Assembly: GCA_034509755.1 (NCBI GenBank)
Contig: CM067543.1
Coordinates: 54,554,653 to 54,618,652 of the forward strand
Length of the DNA: 64,000 bases
Direction of reading: 5' to 3'
Origin: Anisodus tanguticus
Taxonomy: Eukaryota > Streptophyta > Magnoliopsida > Solanales > Solanaceae
Position 1 is the stretch's first letter, and every line of letters starts with the position of its first letter. The position numbers were made by a program, and so were the translations under genes. The notes beneath the pieces were generated by a model. That model did not search any database and had not been told where the DNA came from. It saw only the letters and a program-made list of their open reading frames with translations. Shown here piece by piece: positions 34,737-46,825 of the stretch.

Positions 34737-37700
34737 CTAATATACCCCCTCAGTCGGAGCGAGAGGATGCCGGATGCTAAGACTGGATATGAAGTCGAGA
34801 AAGAGTTGTCTAGGAAGGCCCTTTGTGAATATATTTGCATACTGATAGGAAGAAGGCACATGCAATACCTTAACATGACCGATGTCGACCTTCTCACGAA
34901 CGAAGTGTATGTCCATATCAATGTGCTTGGTTCGCTGATGCTGAACCGGATTATGAGACAGATATATGGCGGATATGTTATCACAATAAACCAAAGACGC
35001 CTTACGTAATGGACACTGAAGCTCCAAAAGAAGGTTTCGGAGCCAACATATCTCAGCAACAACATTAGCAACGCCTCTGTATTCTGCTTTTGCACTCGAC
35101 CAGGATAAAGTTGCTTGTCTCTTGGCAGACCAAGAGATAAGATTATTCCCTAAGAACACACAGTAGCCTGAGGTGGAACGACTCGTGTTTGGACAACCTG
35201 CCCAATCAACATCCATATAGGACAATAATCTGGTCGGTGCTGAGGGGTATAGATGCAAATCATAATCAAGCGTGCCTTTAACATATCGGATGATACGTTT
35301 ACGGGCAGTAAAATAAGGCTCCATGGGGCATGCATAAACAAGCTTACCTGTTGAACAGCATAAGCAATATTAGGTCTGGTAAAAGTGAGGTACTATAGTG
35401 CACCTGCAATACTCCGGTGAGAGTGGCATCGGACACGGGATCACCATCCAAAGCACTCAGCTTTGATGTAGAGTCAACTGGAGTAGACATGATATTTCAA
35501 TTTACCATTTTAGCCTTGTAGACAATCTCCTATGCATACTTTCGTTGACAAAGAAACATAGTATCGGCAGACCTGGTCACTAAAATCTCCAAGAAATAGC
35601 TCAACTTCCCTAAGTCAGTCATAGCAAATTATGTTTTGAGCAGTGCAATGATCTCATTTTTCAACAAGTCAGATGAGGCGGTGAGCACAATATCATCAAC
35701 ATACAATAATAAATATGCAATGTTACTACCTCGATGAAAAATAAATAGAGAATTATCACACTTGATGCATACAAACCCAGTCTGCAAAATATACTGTGCA
35801 AAATGGTCATACCATGCTCGGGGGGCCTGTTTCAAGTCATAAAGTGACTTACAAAGACGACATACATACTGAGGTGCCGCAAGATGTACAAACCCAGGCA
35901 GCTGGTGCATGTAAACAGTCTCTTTCAGATCCCCGTGTAGAAAGACATTTTTACATCAAGCTGATGAATCGGCCAGTGGTTACCCATAGCAATACTCAGA
36001 ATTGTGCGAATCGTGGCCAGTTTAACAACCGGACTAAAATTTTCACCACAATCAATGCCCTCCTGCTAATTTGTGCCATTAGCAACAAGTCTCGCGTTAT
36101 ATCTCTCAAGGTCACCATTGTCTCTGTATTTGTGACGAAAAAGCCATATGCATCTGATCACATTCACCCCCTCCAGTGTAGGAATTAAATTCCCAAGTGT
36201 GTTGTTTCGTTAAAGCATTAAATTCCTCACACATGACTGCATTCCAATTCGGGTCTAGTTTGGCCAATTTTGGATTTTTAGGAATTTATGATATTTTCTG
36301 AGTGGATAGGTTAAAGTAGACTTTGGGTTTGAAAATTCCGTGTTGGGCACGGGTTGTCATAGGGTGCGAAGGAGCAGGGGTGTGCGTTGTGGGTCTGCAG
36401 GGTAGCGGGCTAGGGTGTGGGTGCGGGTCTGGTAACTGCTGGTTGTCAGATGTGGGTTCTGGTAGTGGGTGGGTGTCGACGGTGATGTTGATAGGTGGAG
36501 GTGAGGGTATTTGGTGTGTTGCTGGAGACGTCGGAGGTAAGGGTATATGTCAAGTTATCGGAGGCGACAATGGTGCCGATCTGGAAGGTGGTCCTGGTTG
36601 TGGGGTGTATGTTGTCGGGGGTGGCGTCGGGGCAGAGATGATGGTTGTGGCATTGGGTTGTAGCAGTGACGACATCGGTAGACTACCGATGGTGACGGGA
36701 GTTGTCGAAGGTGACGATAGAGCAGTGGATCGGCTAACATGAGACGCCGTGACCGGCGGTGATGGTGGTCCAGTGGTGGCAGTGCGTTGGAGTCCAATGG
36801 TGACTGGCGGATGCAAGTGATCACTAGTGATGGTATTTGGTACGGCTGCCGCTGCCGGAACAATGGCAACATGACGGAATGCTTGTTGGACAAGCGGTGA
36901 TGGGTCCGAATCTTCAAGAAATTGGTAATTTTTTTTTGATGTTGTCAAACAAAAAGACATATTCGACAAAGGTGACGTGGCAAAAAATTATGATTTTGTC
37001 GATGGAGAGCTCATAGCACAAGTACCCCTATGGTTTGACAGGAAACCTAGGAAGGTGCACGGAGTGGACCGGGGTGCTAATTTGTGAGGTGCGGTGGATG
37101 TCAAATTTGGGTAACACAGACAATCGAAAATTCTAAGGTGGTCATAGGTGGGGATCCAACGATAGAGAATTTCCGTGGGTGTCCTATTCTGAATCGCACG
37201 GGTAGGTAAAATATTGAGAATGTTTTTTGCCATTTTTAATGCATACACCTAAAAATTAGGGGAGAGAGACGCGTGAAAAAGAAGGGTACGAATCATATTA
37301 TTAATGGTTCGGAGAATTCTTTCAACTTTTCCATTTTGAGGGGAGGTATGGGGGCATGAGAAACGAAAAATAATGTTGTTAGCCGCACAAAATTCATGAA
37401 AGAATGAATTATTAAACTCACGACCATTATCACATTGAAATGATTTTATGTCTTTTTCAAATTGTGTTTTAACTAGTGTACGAAACTCAACAAATTTGGA
37501 GAACACTTAAGATTTGAGTTTGAGTGGATAGACCCAAAGAAAGTAGGAGAAATCATAAAAAAGGACCATATAGTATTTGTGGTCTAAGTTGCTGGTTATG
37601 GGAGATGTCCATACATCAGCGTGAATAATATCAAAGGGAGAGAAATTAGTACTCATAGAGGTCGTAAATGGTAGTATAACGTGTTTCCCTAACTGACACG

Positions 37701-38240
37701 AGGAGCAACTATGAGAAATATTCCCTTTGTTGCATTGAATTAGATTTCAATTTCGATTTCTAAGAGAATAAAAAACGTGAGACCCCGGATGACCAAGTCT
37801 ACTATGCCACGTATAGGGAGATATGGTTGTTAAAGTGGTGGGAGGAGTGACACTAGCAGTGGATGTGGATAGGAACGGATATAGGTCCCTCTCACTGTTG
37901 TATCTCGTAAGGAGTTTCCCAGTACGAAGGTCCGTTACAGAAAATTCAAATTGGTCAAAATTAATAAAGACAGAATTATCGGTGGCAAATTTTCTGACAG
38001 AAATTAGATTTTTGATGATATTTGGGGCATAAAGGACATTTTTAAGAGAGAAGTGTGGATGCGGTGGTGGGGTAAGGGTGTGGCCAAATCCTTGAATTGG
38101 AATGTGATGACCACTACCGACCATAGTAGATGGTAGAGTTGGGAACTGACGCAATTGAGAAAGTTTACCTGAATTGTTGGTGAGATGAGACGTGGCGCTC
38201 GTATTCATATACCATGCATTATCGTGTTGTTAACGGGTCA
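34737..38240 (-). pseudogene. Copia pol of the gag-deleted element
   Basis: Protease region at 38208 reads MNTSATSHLT, with both catalytic-motif residues of D-T/S-G changed. GAG-pre-integrase is near 37780 (YTWHSRLGHPG). Integrase lies at 37506-36988 (FQCDNGREFNNSFFHEF, SPQNGKVERIL). A Pro/Ser/Thr-rich linker lies at 36969-36400. RT lies at about 36290-35420, with SLYDLKQAPRAWYDHF and LLLYVDDIVLTASS intact around the YVDD catalytic site. RNase H lies at 35324-34737 (SWSSAKAEYRGVANVV) and ends HPLAPTEGVY next to the PPT. Stops separate the segments. Confidence 0.8.
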
Positions 38241-38520
38241 AGGAAGTCATTGATTTGTTCTCGGGTAATGGATAAAATTTTAATTATTTCCGGGTAAGGA
38301 GAAAGATGTGAGAAATGAAAGGAAAAAAGCCGTGAATATGGCATGTGAATAGAGACAGAAAGTTAAGGCCTCTATGCTTTTCATCTCAAAAAGGACAAGC
38401 AACAACAACTGACAGAAAGGAGAAGCAACAGGGAAACCTTTGTTGTCTTTTCGAGAAAAGCAGGGGACATGCCTCGGGGAAGACGAGACCGAGGGGAGGA
38501 AAAAAGAAAATAGGATTTAG
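38241..38520 (-). other. unrelated leader replacing gag
   Basis: Between the primer site and the protease, where about 1 kb of gag would be expected, there are only about 280 bases with no gag similarity. They are CT-rich on the minus strand. Confidence 0.5.
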
Positions 38521-38802
38521 GCTTCTGATATCATGTAAAATTGTATTAATCTCTCTTGGGGAGCCTTTCTCATTAATACAAAATATATATAGGTGTACAA
38601 TGTGGAATCCTTATACAATAGGGATCCTAATTCTACCATAATTACATAAGACTAAGTATGGTAAAATACAATATGGACAAGTTCTAGTACACGTCTAATA
38701 ATAACGTTTTGTAATTTATTAGTTTTAATTTGAGTCTATGAACAATTCAAATGCCTTTATTGAAACAATTTACTTAGTACAACATATTCAGTGAAATTTC
38801 AT

Positions 38803-38875
38803 AACGTGGGGTGTGGAGAGAGTAGAGTGTACGCAGACTGTACCTCTACATTGGTAGGTAGACATGCTATTGAAA
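38803..38875 (+). repeat. SINE tail fragment
   Basis: GTGGGGTGTGGAGAGAGTAG, GTGTACGCAGACTGTACC and TGGTAGGTAGACATGC resemble the body of Solanaceae SINEs (usual GTGTACGCAGACCTTACC). The head is missing. Confidence 0.55.
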
Positions 38876-38956
38876 TAGTTTACTTCATGATGCGAAAGCA
38901 TAACATTTTTTTCTGTGCATTCTGTCAATTTTTGTTCCAAGTCTGTGTGGACCTAC

Positions 38957-40550
38957 TGTAGGATTTTGTTGGATTCAAAACAGATAAGTAAAGCACAACG
39001 AAAGTTTAAAATTTTATTTTTTACCCCAACAATTCCATCTGGTATGGTTAAATGACAATAAAAAAACCTGTAAAAAAACTTCAAACAAGAAACTTACAAG
39101 TTACAATATCTGGAATCTTTACTAAATGGTGGACATGCGATTGTACCCTTCGATTGCAAGCACCTTGCTGCGGTGTATTCCTCTGTCAAGAAAAGTCAGA
39201 AAATCTTGGCAGAGGTTTGAGAGAGTTTTATTCTAGACTCTAAGTCTAGAATTGTTTAATAGAAATCAATGTGTATTAACAATGAGATTGTGGTGTATTT
39301 ATAGCTAAAATTAGGTCAAAAAATCGAATTAGGGTTGGGCTCTAAGCCTGGCCCAAAAACCAAGGTGCAGTGGGCCAGTCTGACTGGGCCCACTGCACCG
39401 GGTCGGCGCCGTGGCTCAGCATAGCAGGCGCGCGCGTGCCTTACGTCATTTTCGTTCTCATTTCGTTAATATATATTCAACACATTTAATTAAATCCAAA
39501 ATCTAATTTTGACTTAATTAAATAATTTCCATCTAATAGAAATTATCCCATAGTTATTATCAATTTAAATATCTCGATTCCAAATTGTATATTTAATACT
39601 TTCTCAATACACCCTTAGATCGAAGACACAATCGACATAGTGTTACCCTATATGCCTTCATATATTGACACTAATCCAATATAGGTCCATACGGAATTCC
39701 TAGACTGCGCCGTACGACGAACTCAATATGTGAAGTACGTTTACATAAATCCAGAAACATAACCTTTATGCGAGATGATAAATTTCTTTAATTCGCGACA
39801 CACTCGATCAAGCTTAGGACTTGTCTTGTGTCTATCCAAATGGTTTGATCACTTTATCTCATTTATATTAGTCGATAATTAGACCATATTCTAAATATGT
39901 CTCTTGTATTGGCCAATGACTTGGTCGATCTAATATCACTGAGAAGTTGAGTGCTCTCTCGAATATCCAATCGAGGAATGAATCATATTATTGACTTAAC
40001 TACCACCTTAGTTTACATCATAATGTACCCAACACAAGCCATATATTATCCTATAAGGAGTTTAAGCTTAAGATAGTGTCAAAGTACACTACTCTGTAAA
40101 CAAGGTACGTATTGACCTCAAGTCAAAGGACATTTATATCCCACACGTTGATAACACTCTAGACATGTCTAACGAATAATGTATCAGCAGGGTATGCTAA
40201 TACTTTACAAAAGTATCCATGTGTCCATCACTAGTCACCATTACTAGTAGTAGGTGAGACGTACTACATTCTCTAAGAATGTGATGCAGATCACATGTCG
40301 ACTTATAACATATCATCGATATCCCATTCTCGGTGATCATTAGTCGGGGCTATTTTGAGAGTTACGCTCTATTATTAATATATCACTCTATTAATGACAA
40401 TGTAAGCTCAGGGGATGCACATATATGAATAATTGCAAACAATAATTCAATAATTGCAAATGCTATAAATATTAATCTTATTAATATTATGAATGTGTTC
40501 AAGTACATTTGTCCCTAATAATGATTGTCTCTAGGACATATATACTTTCA
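38957..40550 (-). repeat. 3' LTR of the TNT1-94-like element
   Basis: 1594 bp, aligned with 44290-46820 along its length (for example the shared AAACAGATAAGTAAAGCACA and AATAATTGCAAACAATAATT). Differences are scattered at several percent, so the insertion is not very recent. Confidence 0.9.
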
Positions 40551-40560
40551 ATCTCCCACT

Positions 40561-43440
40561 TGGCCTAGAACCAATCTCCAATGTATCTAATACCCATGTT
40601 TTCAAAATGACCAGTATGCTTAACTAATCTTAATGATTTAGTAAATGGGTCAGCTAGATTATCATCTGTGGGAACATAGTCTAATCTTATTTCTTCAGTT
40701 TCCATCATCTCCCTAAGTATGTGGTATTTCCTTAGTACATGCTTATTTCTATTTGTTGATCTTGGTTCCTTAGCTTGCGCAATCGCACTAGTGTTGTCAC
40801 AATAAATCGTTATTGGACAAGTGGCACTTGGAACAACCCCTAGTTCCTTCAGGAACTCAGATATCGCGACAGCCTCTTTACCAGCTTCCGATCCAGCAAT
40901 GTACTCGGCTTCAGTTGTCGAATCAGCAGTTGTAGCTTGCTTAGAACTTTTCCAACTCACTACTCCACCATTGAAAGTGAAGGTATATCCAAACTAAGAC
41001 TTGAAGTCATCAAGATCTGTCTGGAAGCTAGCATCAGTATACCCAGTAGCCACTAGCTTCTCTTGTCAACCATAGACTAAGATATATTTTTTAGTTCGTC
41101 TAAGATACTTAAGAATACTCTTGACTGCTTTGCAGTGTTCTTCCCCAGGATTCTGCTGGAATTTGTAAGTCATACTAAGTGCATAGGCCACATCTGGCCT
41201 CGTACAGGTCATTTCATACATGATTGATCCTATATTTGAAGCATATGGGATTCTCTTCATGCGTTCAAGTTCTGCAACAGTAGAAGGATTATCCTTCTTT
41301 GATAAATTAATGCCTTGACCCATAGAAAGACCTTCCTTCTTTGAGTTTTCCATAGAGAATTGTCTTAGCACTTTGTCTATGTATATGGACTGTGACAGCC
41401 CTAACAATCTATTAGGTCTATCTATATAGATCCTAATTCCAAGAATGTAGCAGGCTTCACCTAAGTCCTTCATCATTAAAGTGCTGGATAACCATTCATT
41501 GACTGATTGCATGAGAGTCTTATTGTCTCCCATTATTAATATGTCATCTACATATATAACAATGAAGACAATACTCCCTTCCTTGCGCTTACTATAAATG
41601 TATGGATCTTTTTTGCTTCTAACAAAGTCAAACGATTTGACTGCTTTGTCAAAGCAAATATTCAAACTCCTTGAGGCTTGCTTAAATCCATAAATGGATT
41701 TCTGTAGCTTGCATATTGCTTTGAGCTTAGTCTTGGATGTAAAACCCTCAGGTTGTATCATATACACCTCCTCAATTAGGTTACCATTGAGGAAAGCAGT
41801 TTTAACATCCATTTGCCAAATGTCATAATCATAGTATGCGGCTATTGCAAGCAAAATCCGAATGGACTTAATTTTTGCAACAGGTGAAAAGGTTTCATCA
41901 TAATCGACCCCAGGCCGTTGATTATAACCTTTAGCCACCAATCTTGCCTTATAAGTCTGTACCTTGCCATATGCATCAATCTTCTTTTTGAAGACCCATT
42001 TGCATCCTATGGGTCTAACCCCTGTTGGCAAATCAACCAAGTTCAAAACTTGATTGATGTACATCGAGTCCATCTCAGATTTTATGGCTTCTTGCCATCT
42101 CTGCGAATCAACGTCTAACATAGCTTCGTTGTAGGTTGTAGGTTCATCGTCATCAGGAATATCTATCTCATTGTGTGTTTCAACAAGGAGGTTAAGTCTT
42201 TCAGGCGGACGATGAGTCCTAGTTTGTTGCATTCTGATTGTGAGAAGGTCTTTGTGTTCTGGACAATCCACCACCTTAAGAGCTTTCAAGAATGTCATTT
42301 TCATATATTTCCTGAATGGAATGATGTACAACCATTGTATCATCTTCCATTGGTTGTGTATGAGAGCCTTGCATTTCTGCACTATCTCTCATAACACTTT
42401 CACTGGCTGAAGGGTCACTCTAAGTACTCAATCTTCACCAAATACTCCTACTGAATCCTTGTCTAGGTCATTAGACAAGGGTTTAACTTATGTGTTATCT
42501 TGTGGTTCTTGAATTTCTTCAAGTTCTATTTCATTGTAGCTTTGTTCCTTGTAGACATAGTCTTCTTCAAGGAAAGTTGCATTTCTGGAAACAATGACCT
42601 TATGTTCTCCAGGAAGATAGAAATAATATCCCTTAGTTTCCTTTGGATACCCCAAAAAATAATATTTCTTACTTTTGGATTCCAACTTGTCAGTAAGCAT
42701 CTTCTTTACATATGCAGGGCACCCTCAGTGTCGCATGTGTTTAAGTGTTGGCTTCTTGACATTCCATATCTCATATGGAGTTTTCTCCACTGACTTTGAA
42801 GGAACCATGTTCAGAATATAAATTGAGCTTTGTAATGCATAACCCCAAAGGTATGTTGGTAGAGCTGAGAAACTCATCATGGATCTAACCATATCTAATA
42901 GGGTTCGATTTCTCCTTTCAGCAACACCATTCATTTGTGTCATTCCAGGAAGTGTCCACTGTGATTGGACTCCATGAAGCTTCAAGTAATCCAGAAATTC
43001 TTTACTTAAGTATTCACCTCCTCGATCTGATCGAAGGGTCTTGATACTTGTTTCATGTTGCTTCTCTACTTCTGACTTGTACTCCTTGAATTTTTCAAAG
43101 GCTTCGGACTTGTGTTTCATAAGATACACATGCCTAAACCTTGTGAAATCGTCTGTAAAAATGATGAAGTAAGGGAAGCCTCCTTAGCTTGAGTTGAAAA
43201 TGGCCCACATACATCAGTATGGACCAACTCAAGTCCTCTTGGCTCGCACACCTTTCCCAGAAAATGGCTTGTTGGTCATCTTTCCTCTCAAGCAAGATTC
43301 ATAGTTACCATAGGACTCCAAGTCAAATGGTTCCAGATAGTCTAACTTTCTTAATCTCGCTATCCTTGATTCATTGATGTGACCAAGTCTACAGTGACAT
43401 AAGTAGGAGGGGAACATTTTAATTCAGGGTTTTAACCAAG
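40561..43440 (-). pseudogene. Copia pol (IN-RT-RNase H) of the TNT1-94-like element
   Basis: GAG-pre-integrase at 43417-43229 (CHCRLGHINESRIARLRKL). The integrase core at 43129-42725 has TLRSDRGGEYLSKEFLDY and MNGVAERRNRTLLDMVRSM, with the C-terminal part at 42700-42488. RT lies in a 438-codon open stretch (42382-41066): WQEAIKSEMDSM, YKARLVAKGYNQRPGVDYDE, MDVKTAFLNGNLIEEVYM and the catalytic IYVDDILIMG, with TRPDVAYAL. RNase H follows at 40960-40565 (ADSTTEAEYIAGSEAGKEAV, then LADPFTKSL). Stops or shifts separate IN from RT and RT from RNase H. The similarity is to the TNT 1-94 type of plant Copia polyprotein, a different lineage from the RE1-like copies in this window. Confidence 0.85.
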
Positions 43441-44289
43441 AACAACTCTAGCATGCTTTATGAAATAAAACATCTTAACTATCATGCAAACTAAGCACAT
43501 ATTGGGCACCGCCTTCCCAAGCATGATATTAAGCGGTTTAAACACATACTGGGTGTCGCTATCCAGACAAGTAGTTGCGGCCGCTATTCTAGTAACTTAA
43601 ATGACAAACATATTGACATTTAACACATAAACAATATACTTATCAAATAATATACTGTATAATAATAATAATCGTGGGTTAAACATTTTGGAATTCGATT
43701 TTTATTTTATATCTAGACAAGTGGCGCTACGGCGCTCCACCATGGAGTCGCGACGCCTACTGTCCAGTAAGTCCAGAATTTAAAACGAAGCTTTTAATCG
43801 CGAATTTCGGACAGGAGCCGCGACCCCTGCCTTTCACCGTGACAGGCGCCGCGACGCTCCACCATGGAGCCGCAGCACCACCTTGGAACCTTAGCAAGCG
43901 TCGCGACTCCCTACCATAGGGTCGCGGCGCCAACGTCCTGACATAACGTTTCTGTGTTGATTTTCTAAAATTCGCCCAAACCCTAAATCCAATTTAGGGA
44001 TCAGATCACAGATCCTTTATCATCACCCACCATTATCAATAACGCACATATCGACCATCAGCCATTCCTATCCGGTTATCTGCACTTGGCTAAGTCCGAG
44101 TTAGAACGGAATGACTTCCTCAATTTAGCGTCGGTAATAATTTAGGATGATATCAAAAAGGTTAACTATTCAGTCAAGATATGTAGGATTTCAAGAAGTC
44201 TTATTTTAATCCAATTTTATGTTTAACCCATATTATTATGTCATTAAATTGTTATATAACCATTGAACTAGCATGGGCTCTGATACCAC
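43441..44289 (-). other. leader of the TNT1-94-like element with GC-rich hairpins
   Basis: There is no coding signal where gag and protease should be. It contains three GC-rich inverted repeats, at about 43732-43752, 43852-43873 and 43898-43932, each with a CCA loop (CTCCA-CCA-TGGAG twice and CCCTA-CCA-TAGGG once) flanked by GCGAC/GTCGC arms. Confidence 0.6.
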
Positions 44290-46820
44290 TGTAGGGTTTT
44301 GTTGGGTCAAAACAGATAAGTAAAGCACATCGGAAGTTTAAAATTTTATTTCTTACCCCAATAATTCCATCTGATATGGTTATATGACAATCAAAAACTT
44401 GTAAAGAAAACTTCAAACAAGAAACTTACAGGTTACAATATCTGGAATCTTTACTAAAGGGTGGACACGCGATTGTACCCTTCCATTGCAAGCACATTGC
44501 TGCGGTGTATTCCTCTGTCAAGAAAGCCAGGAAATCTTGGCAGAGGTTTGAGAAAGTTTTATTCTAGACTCTAAGTCTAGAATTGTTTAATAGAAATTAA
44601 TGTCTATTAACAATGAGATTGAGTTGTATTTATAGCTAAAATTAGGTCAAAATTTGGATTAGGGTTGGACTCTAATCCTGGACCAAAACCGAGGTGCAGT
44701 GGGCCAATCTGACTAGGCCCACTGCCGGGTCAGCGTCGCGGCTCAGCCTAGCAGGCACCGTAGTGCCTTACGTCATTTTCGTTCCCGTTTCGTTAATATA
44801 TATTCAGCACATTTAATTAAATCTAAAATCTAATTTTGACTTAATTAAATAATTTTCATCTAATAGAAATTATCTCATAGTTATTATAAATTTAAATATC
44901 TCGATTCCAAATTGTATATTTAATACTTTCTCAATACACCCTTAGATTGAAGAGACAATGGACATAGTGTTACCCTATAGGCCTTCATATATTGACACTA
45001 ATCCAATCAAGGTCCATACAGAACTCCTAGACTGCGCCGTACTACGAACTCAATATGTGAAGTACATTTACATAAATTCAGCAAACATAACCTTTATGCG
45101 AGATGGTAAATTTCTTTAATTCGCGACACACTCGATCAAGCTTAGGACTTGCCATGTGTCTATCCACATGGCTTGATCACTTTATTTCATTTATATTAGT
45201 CGACAAATAGACCATATTCTAAATATGTGTCTTGCATTGGCCAATGACTTGGTCGACCTAATATCACCGAGAAGTTGAGTGCTCTATCGAATATCCAATC
45301 GAGGAATGAACCATATTCTTGGCTCAACTACCACCCTAGTTTACATCATAATGTACCCAACACAAGCCATGTCTTATCCTATAAGGAGTTTAAGCTTAAG
45401 ACAGGGTCAAAGTACATTACTCTGTAAACAAGGTGTGTATTGACCTCAAGTAAAATGACCTTTATATCTCACACACTGATAACACTCTAGACATGTCTAA
45501 CAAATAGTTTATCAGCAGGGTATACCAATACTTTACAAAATTATCCATGTGTCCATCACTAGTCACCATTACTAGTCGCAGGTGAGACATACTACATTCT
45601 CTAAGAATGTGATGCAGATCACATGTCGACTTATAGCATATCATCGATATCCCATTCTCGATGATCATTAGTCGAGGCTATTTTGAGAGTTACACTCTAT
45701 CATTAATATCTCACTCTATTAATGACAATGTGAGCTCAAGGGATGCACATATATGAATAATTGCAAACAATAATTCAATAATTGCAAATGCCATAAATAT
45801 TAATCTTATTAATAATACGAATGTGTTCAAGTACATTTGTCCTTAATAATGATTGTCTCTAGGACATACATGTTGGAAATTTACTAAAGGTGGAATTAAG
45901 TATATCCCATTAATTTATGACTCGAACAATTAGGCCCGCACGTCGGAAACATCGTTTCCACACACGTGCACACGTAGTGCCAAGTATCTTAAATTTAATT
46001 AGTGAAAGAGATATTGGTACATATGTAATACGTTTGAGACATAGAATTATGGGCGGTTATTGGCAAAATGACAAAGTATTCCACGTTGGTAAAAAAAGGA
46101 AGAAGTGTAAGATGAAACGAGTCGGAAATTGCCGCGGAGCTGTGAAGGGTCGCGGCGCCACAACCGTCGGAGCCGCGGCGCCTTCCAGGCTGCGCCACGA
46201 CGCTAAATGGTTGGTTAGCTACTGGTTCACAGCGCCGCTGCGCTTTGGAGGCAGATTGTTGCGACAGGAAGTTGGAAAAATCTGACGTTTGGGCTGGTTT
46301 TGGAGCATTGATTCTCTATTACTTTCCACATGAATTCAGCCATTATTTGGCTGAATGTAACCTCTCATTCAAGTGCAATTACATGGCTATTGAAGGCCAT
46401 TAGTTGGCTAGGTGAGGGATCTTCTACTTACACTATAAATTGAGGTCTTTGGCTCAATTGAACACAACACTCAACACTTAGAAAATATTCTACAGATTTT
46501 CAGAGTTCATATTCTTCCTCTCTAGCAAAGTCACTATACTCAAAGTTCTTCAAGAGTAACACTTGAGTTTCCTTTGCTCACTTGTTAAAGTTGTTGTTGT
46601 ATCTTGGGAGACTATTGCTCAATACCGTAAAAGGAGATATACGAGGCAATCTTGTCTTAAAGAAAAAGTGTCATCACTCGACTCAACGAATCACACAAGC
46701 AATCGGTTAAGTTCTTGATTTTCAGTTTATTGTAATAGTTAGTTTATCCTTTCTATTATTGTAATAGTTACTTATTTCCCGTTTCCTACAACAATTGTAT
46801 CCCAACAATACATACTTTCA
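44290..46820 (-). repeat. 5' LTR of the TNT1-94-like element, interrupted
   Basis: About 1.59 kb of LTR once the solo LTR (45871-46807) and its 5-bp duplication are removed. The part right of the solo LTR is only TACTTTCA, which completes the LTR start TGAAAGTA. Confidence 0.88.
45871..46807 (+). repeat. solo LTR nested in the 5' LTR
   Basis: It starts TGTTGGAAATTTAC and ends ATCCCAACA, with exact 5-bp duplication ATACA on both sides (45866-45870 and 46808-46812). A TATA-like CACTATAAATTGAGG near 46431 gives plus orientation. 937 bp, no internal region: the product of LTR-LTR recombination of a complete insertion. It is unrelated to the LTR it sits in, apart from GC-rich GTCGCGGCGCC motifs. 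Confidence 0.92.
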
Positions 46821-46825
46821 CCTAC

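Larger units (their letters stand above)
34592..38700 (-). mobile_element. Ty1/copia element (RE1-like), gag-deleted
   Basis: 5' LTR at 38534-38700 and 3' LTR at 34592-34744, on the minus strand. Over the shared 150 bp they differ by one base and one indel. The 3' LTR lacks the last roughly 15 bp. A Met-type primer site (TGATATCAGAAGCC) follows the 5' LTR, and PPT GAGGGGGTA precedes the 3' LTR. Pol domains are present but gag is missing. The LTRs begin TATTAG rather than TG, as do those of the element in the glucanase gene. Confidence 0.85.
38957..46820 (-). mobile_element. Ty1/copia element (TNT1-94-like), 1.6-kb LTRs, gag- and protease-less
   Basis: 3' LTR 38957-40550 and 5' LTR 44290-46820 (interrupted by a solo LTR) flank a 3.7-kb internal region. 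A 5-bp target duplication CCTAC is exact at 38952-38956 and 46821-46825. On the minus strand the LTR starts TGAAAGTAT and ends CCTACA. The primer site GTGGTATCAGAGCC follows at 44289, and the PPT AAGTGGGAGAT lies just right of 40550. Inside, pol starts within the GAG-pre-integrase domain, so gag and protease are gone. Confidence 0.92.

Noticed and set aside
36323..36742. Gly/Val-rich 139-codon frame, like a cell-wall glycine-rich protein
   Set aside because: Antisense of the Pro/Ser/Thr-rich linker of the Copia pol; no signal peptide and no neighbours to support a gene.
45917..46285. 122-codon basic frame
   Set aside because: It lies entirely within the solo LTR and reflects the GC-rich block; no similarity recognised.
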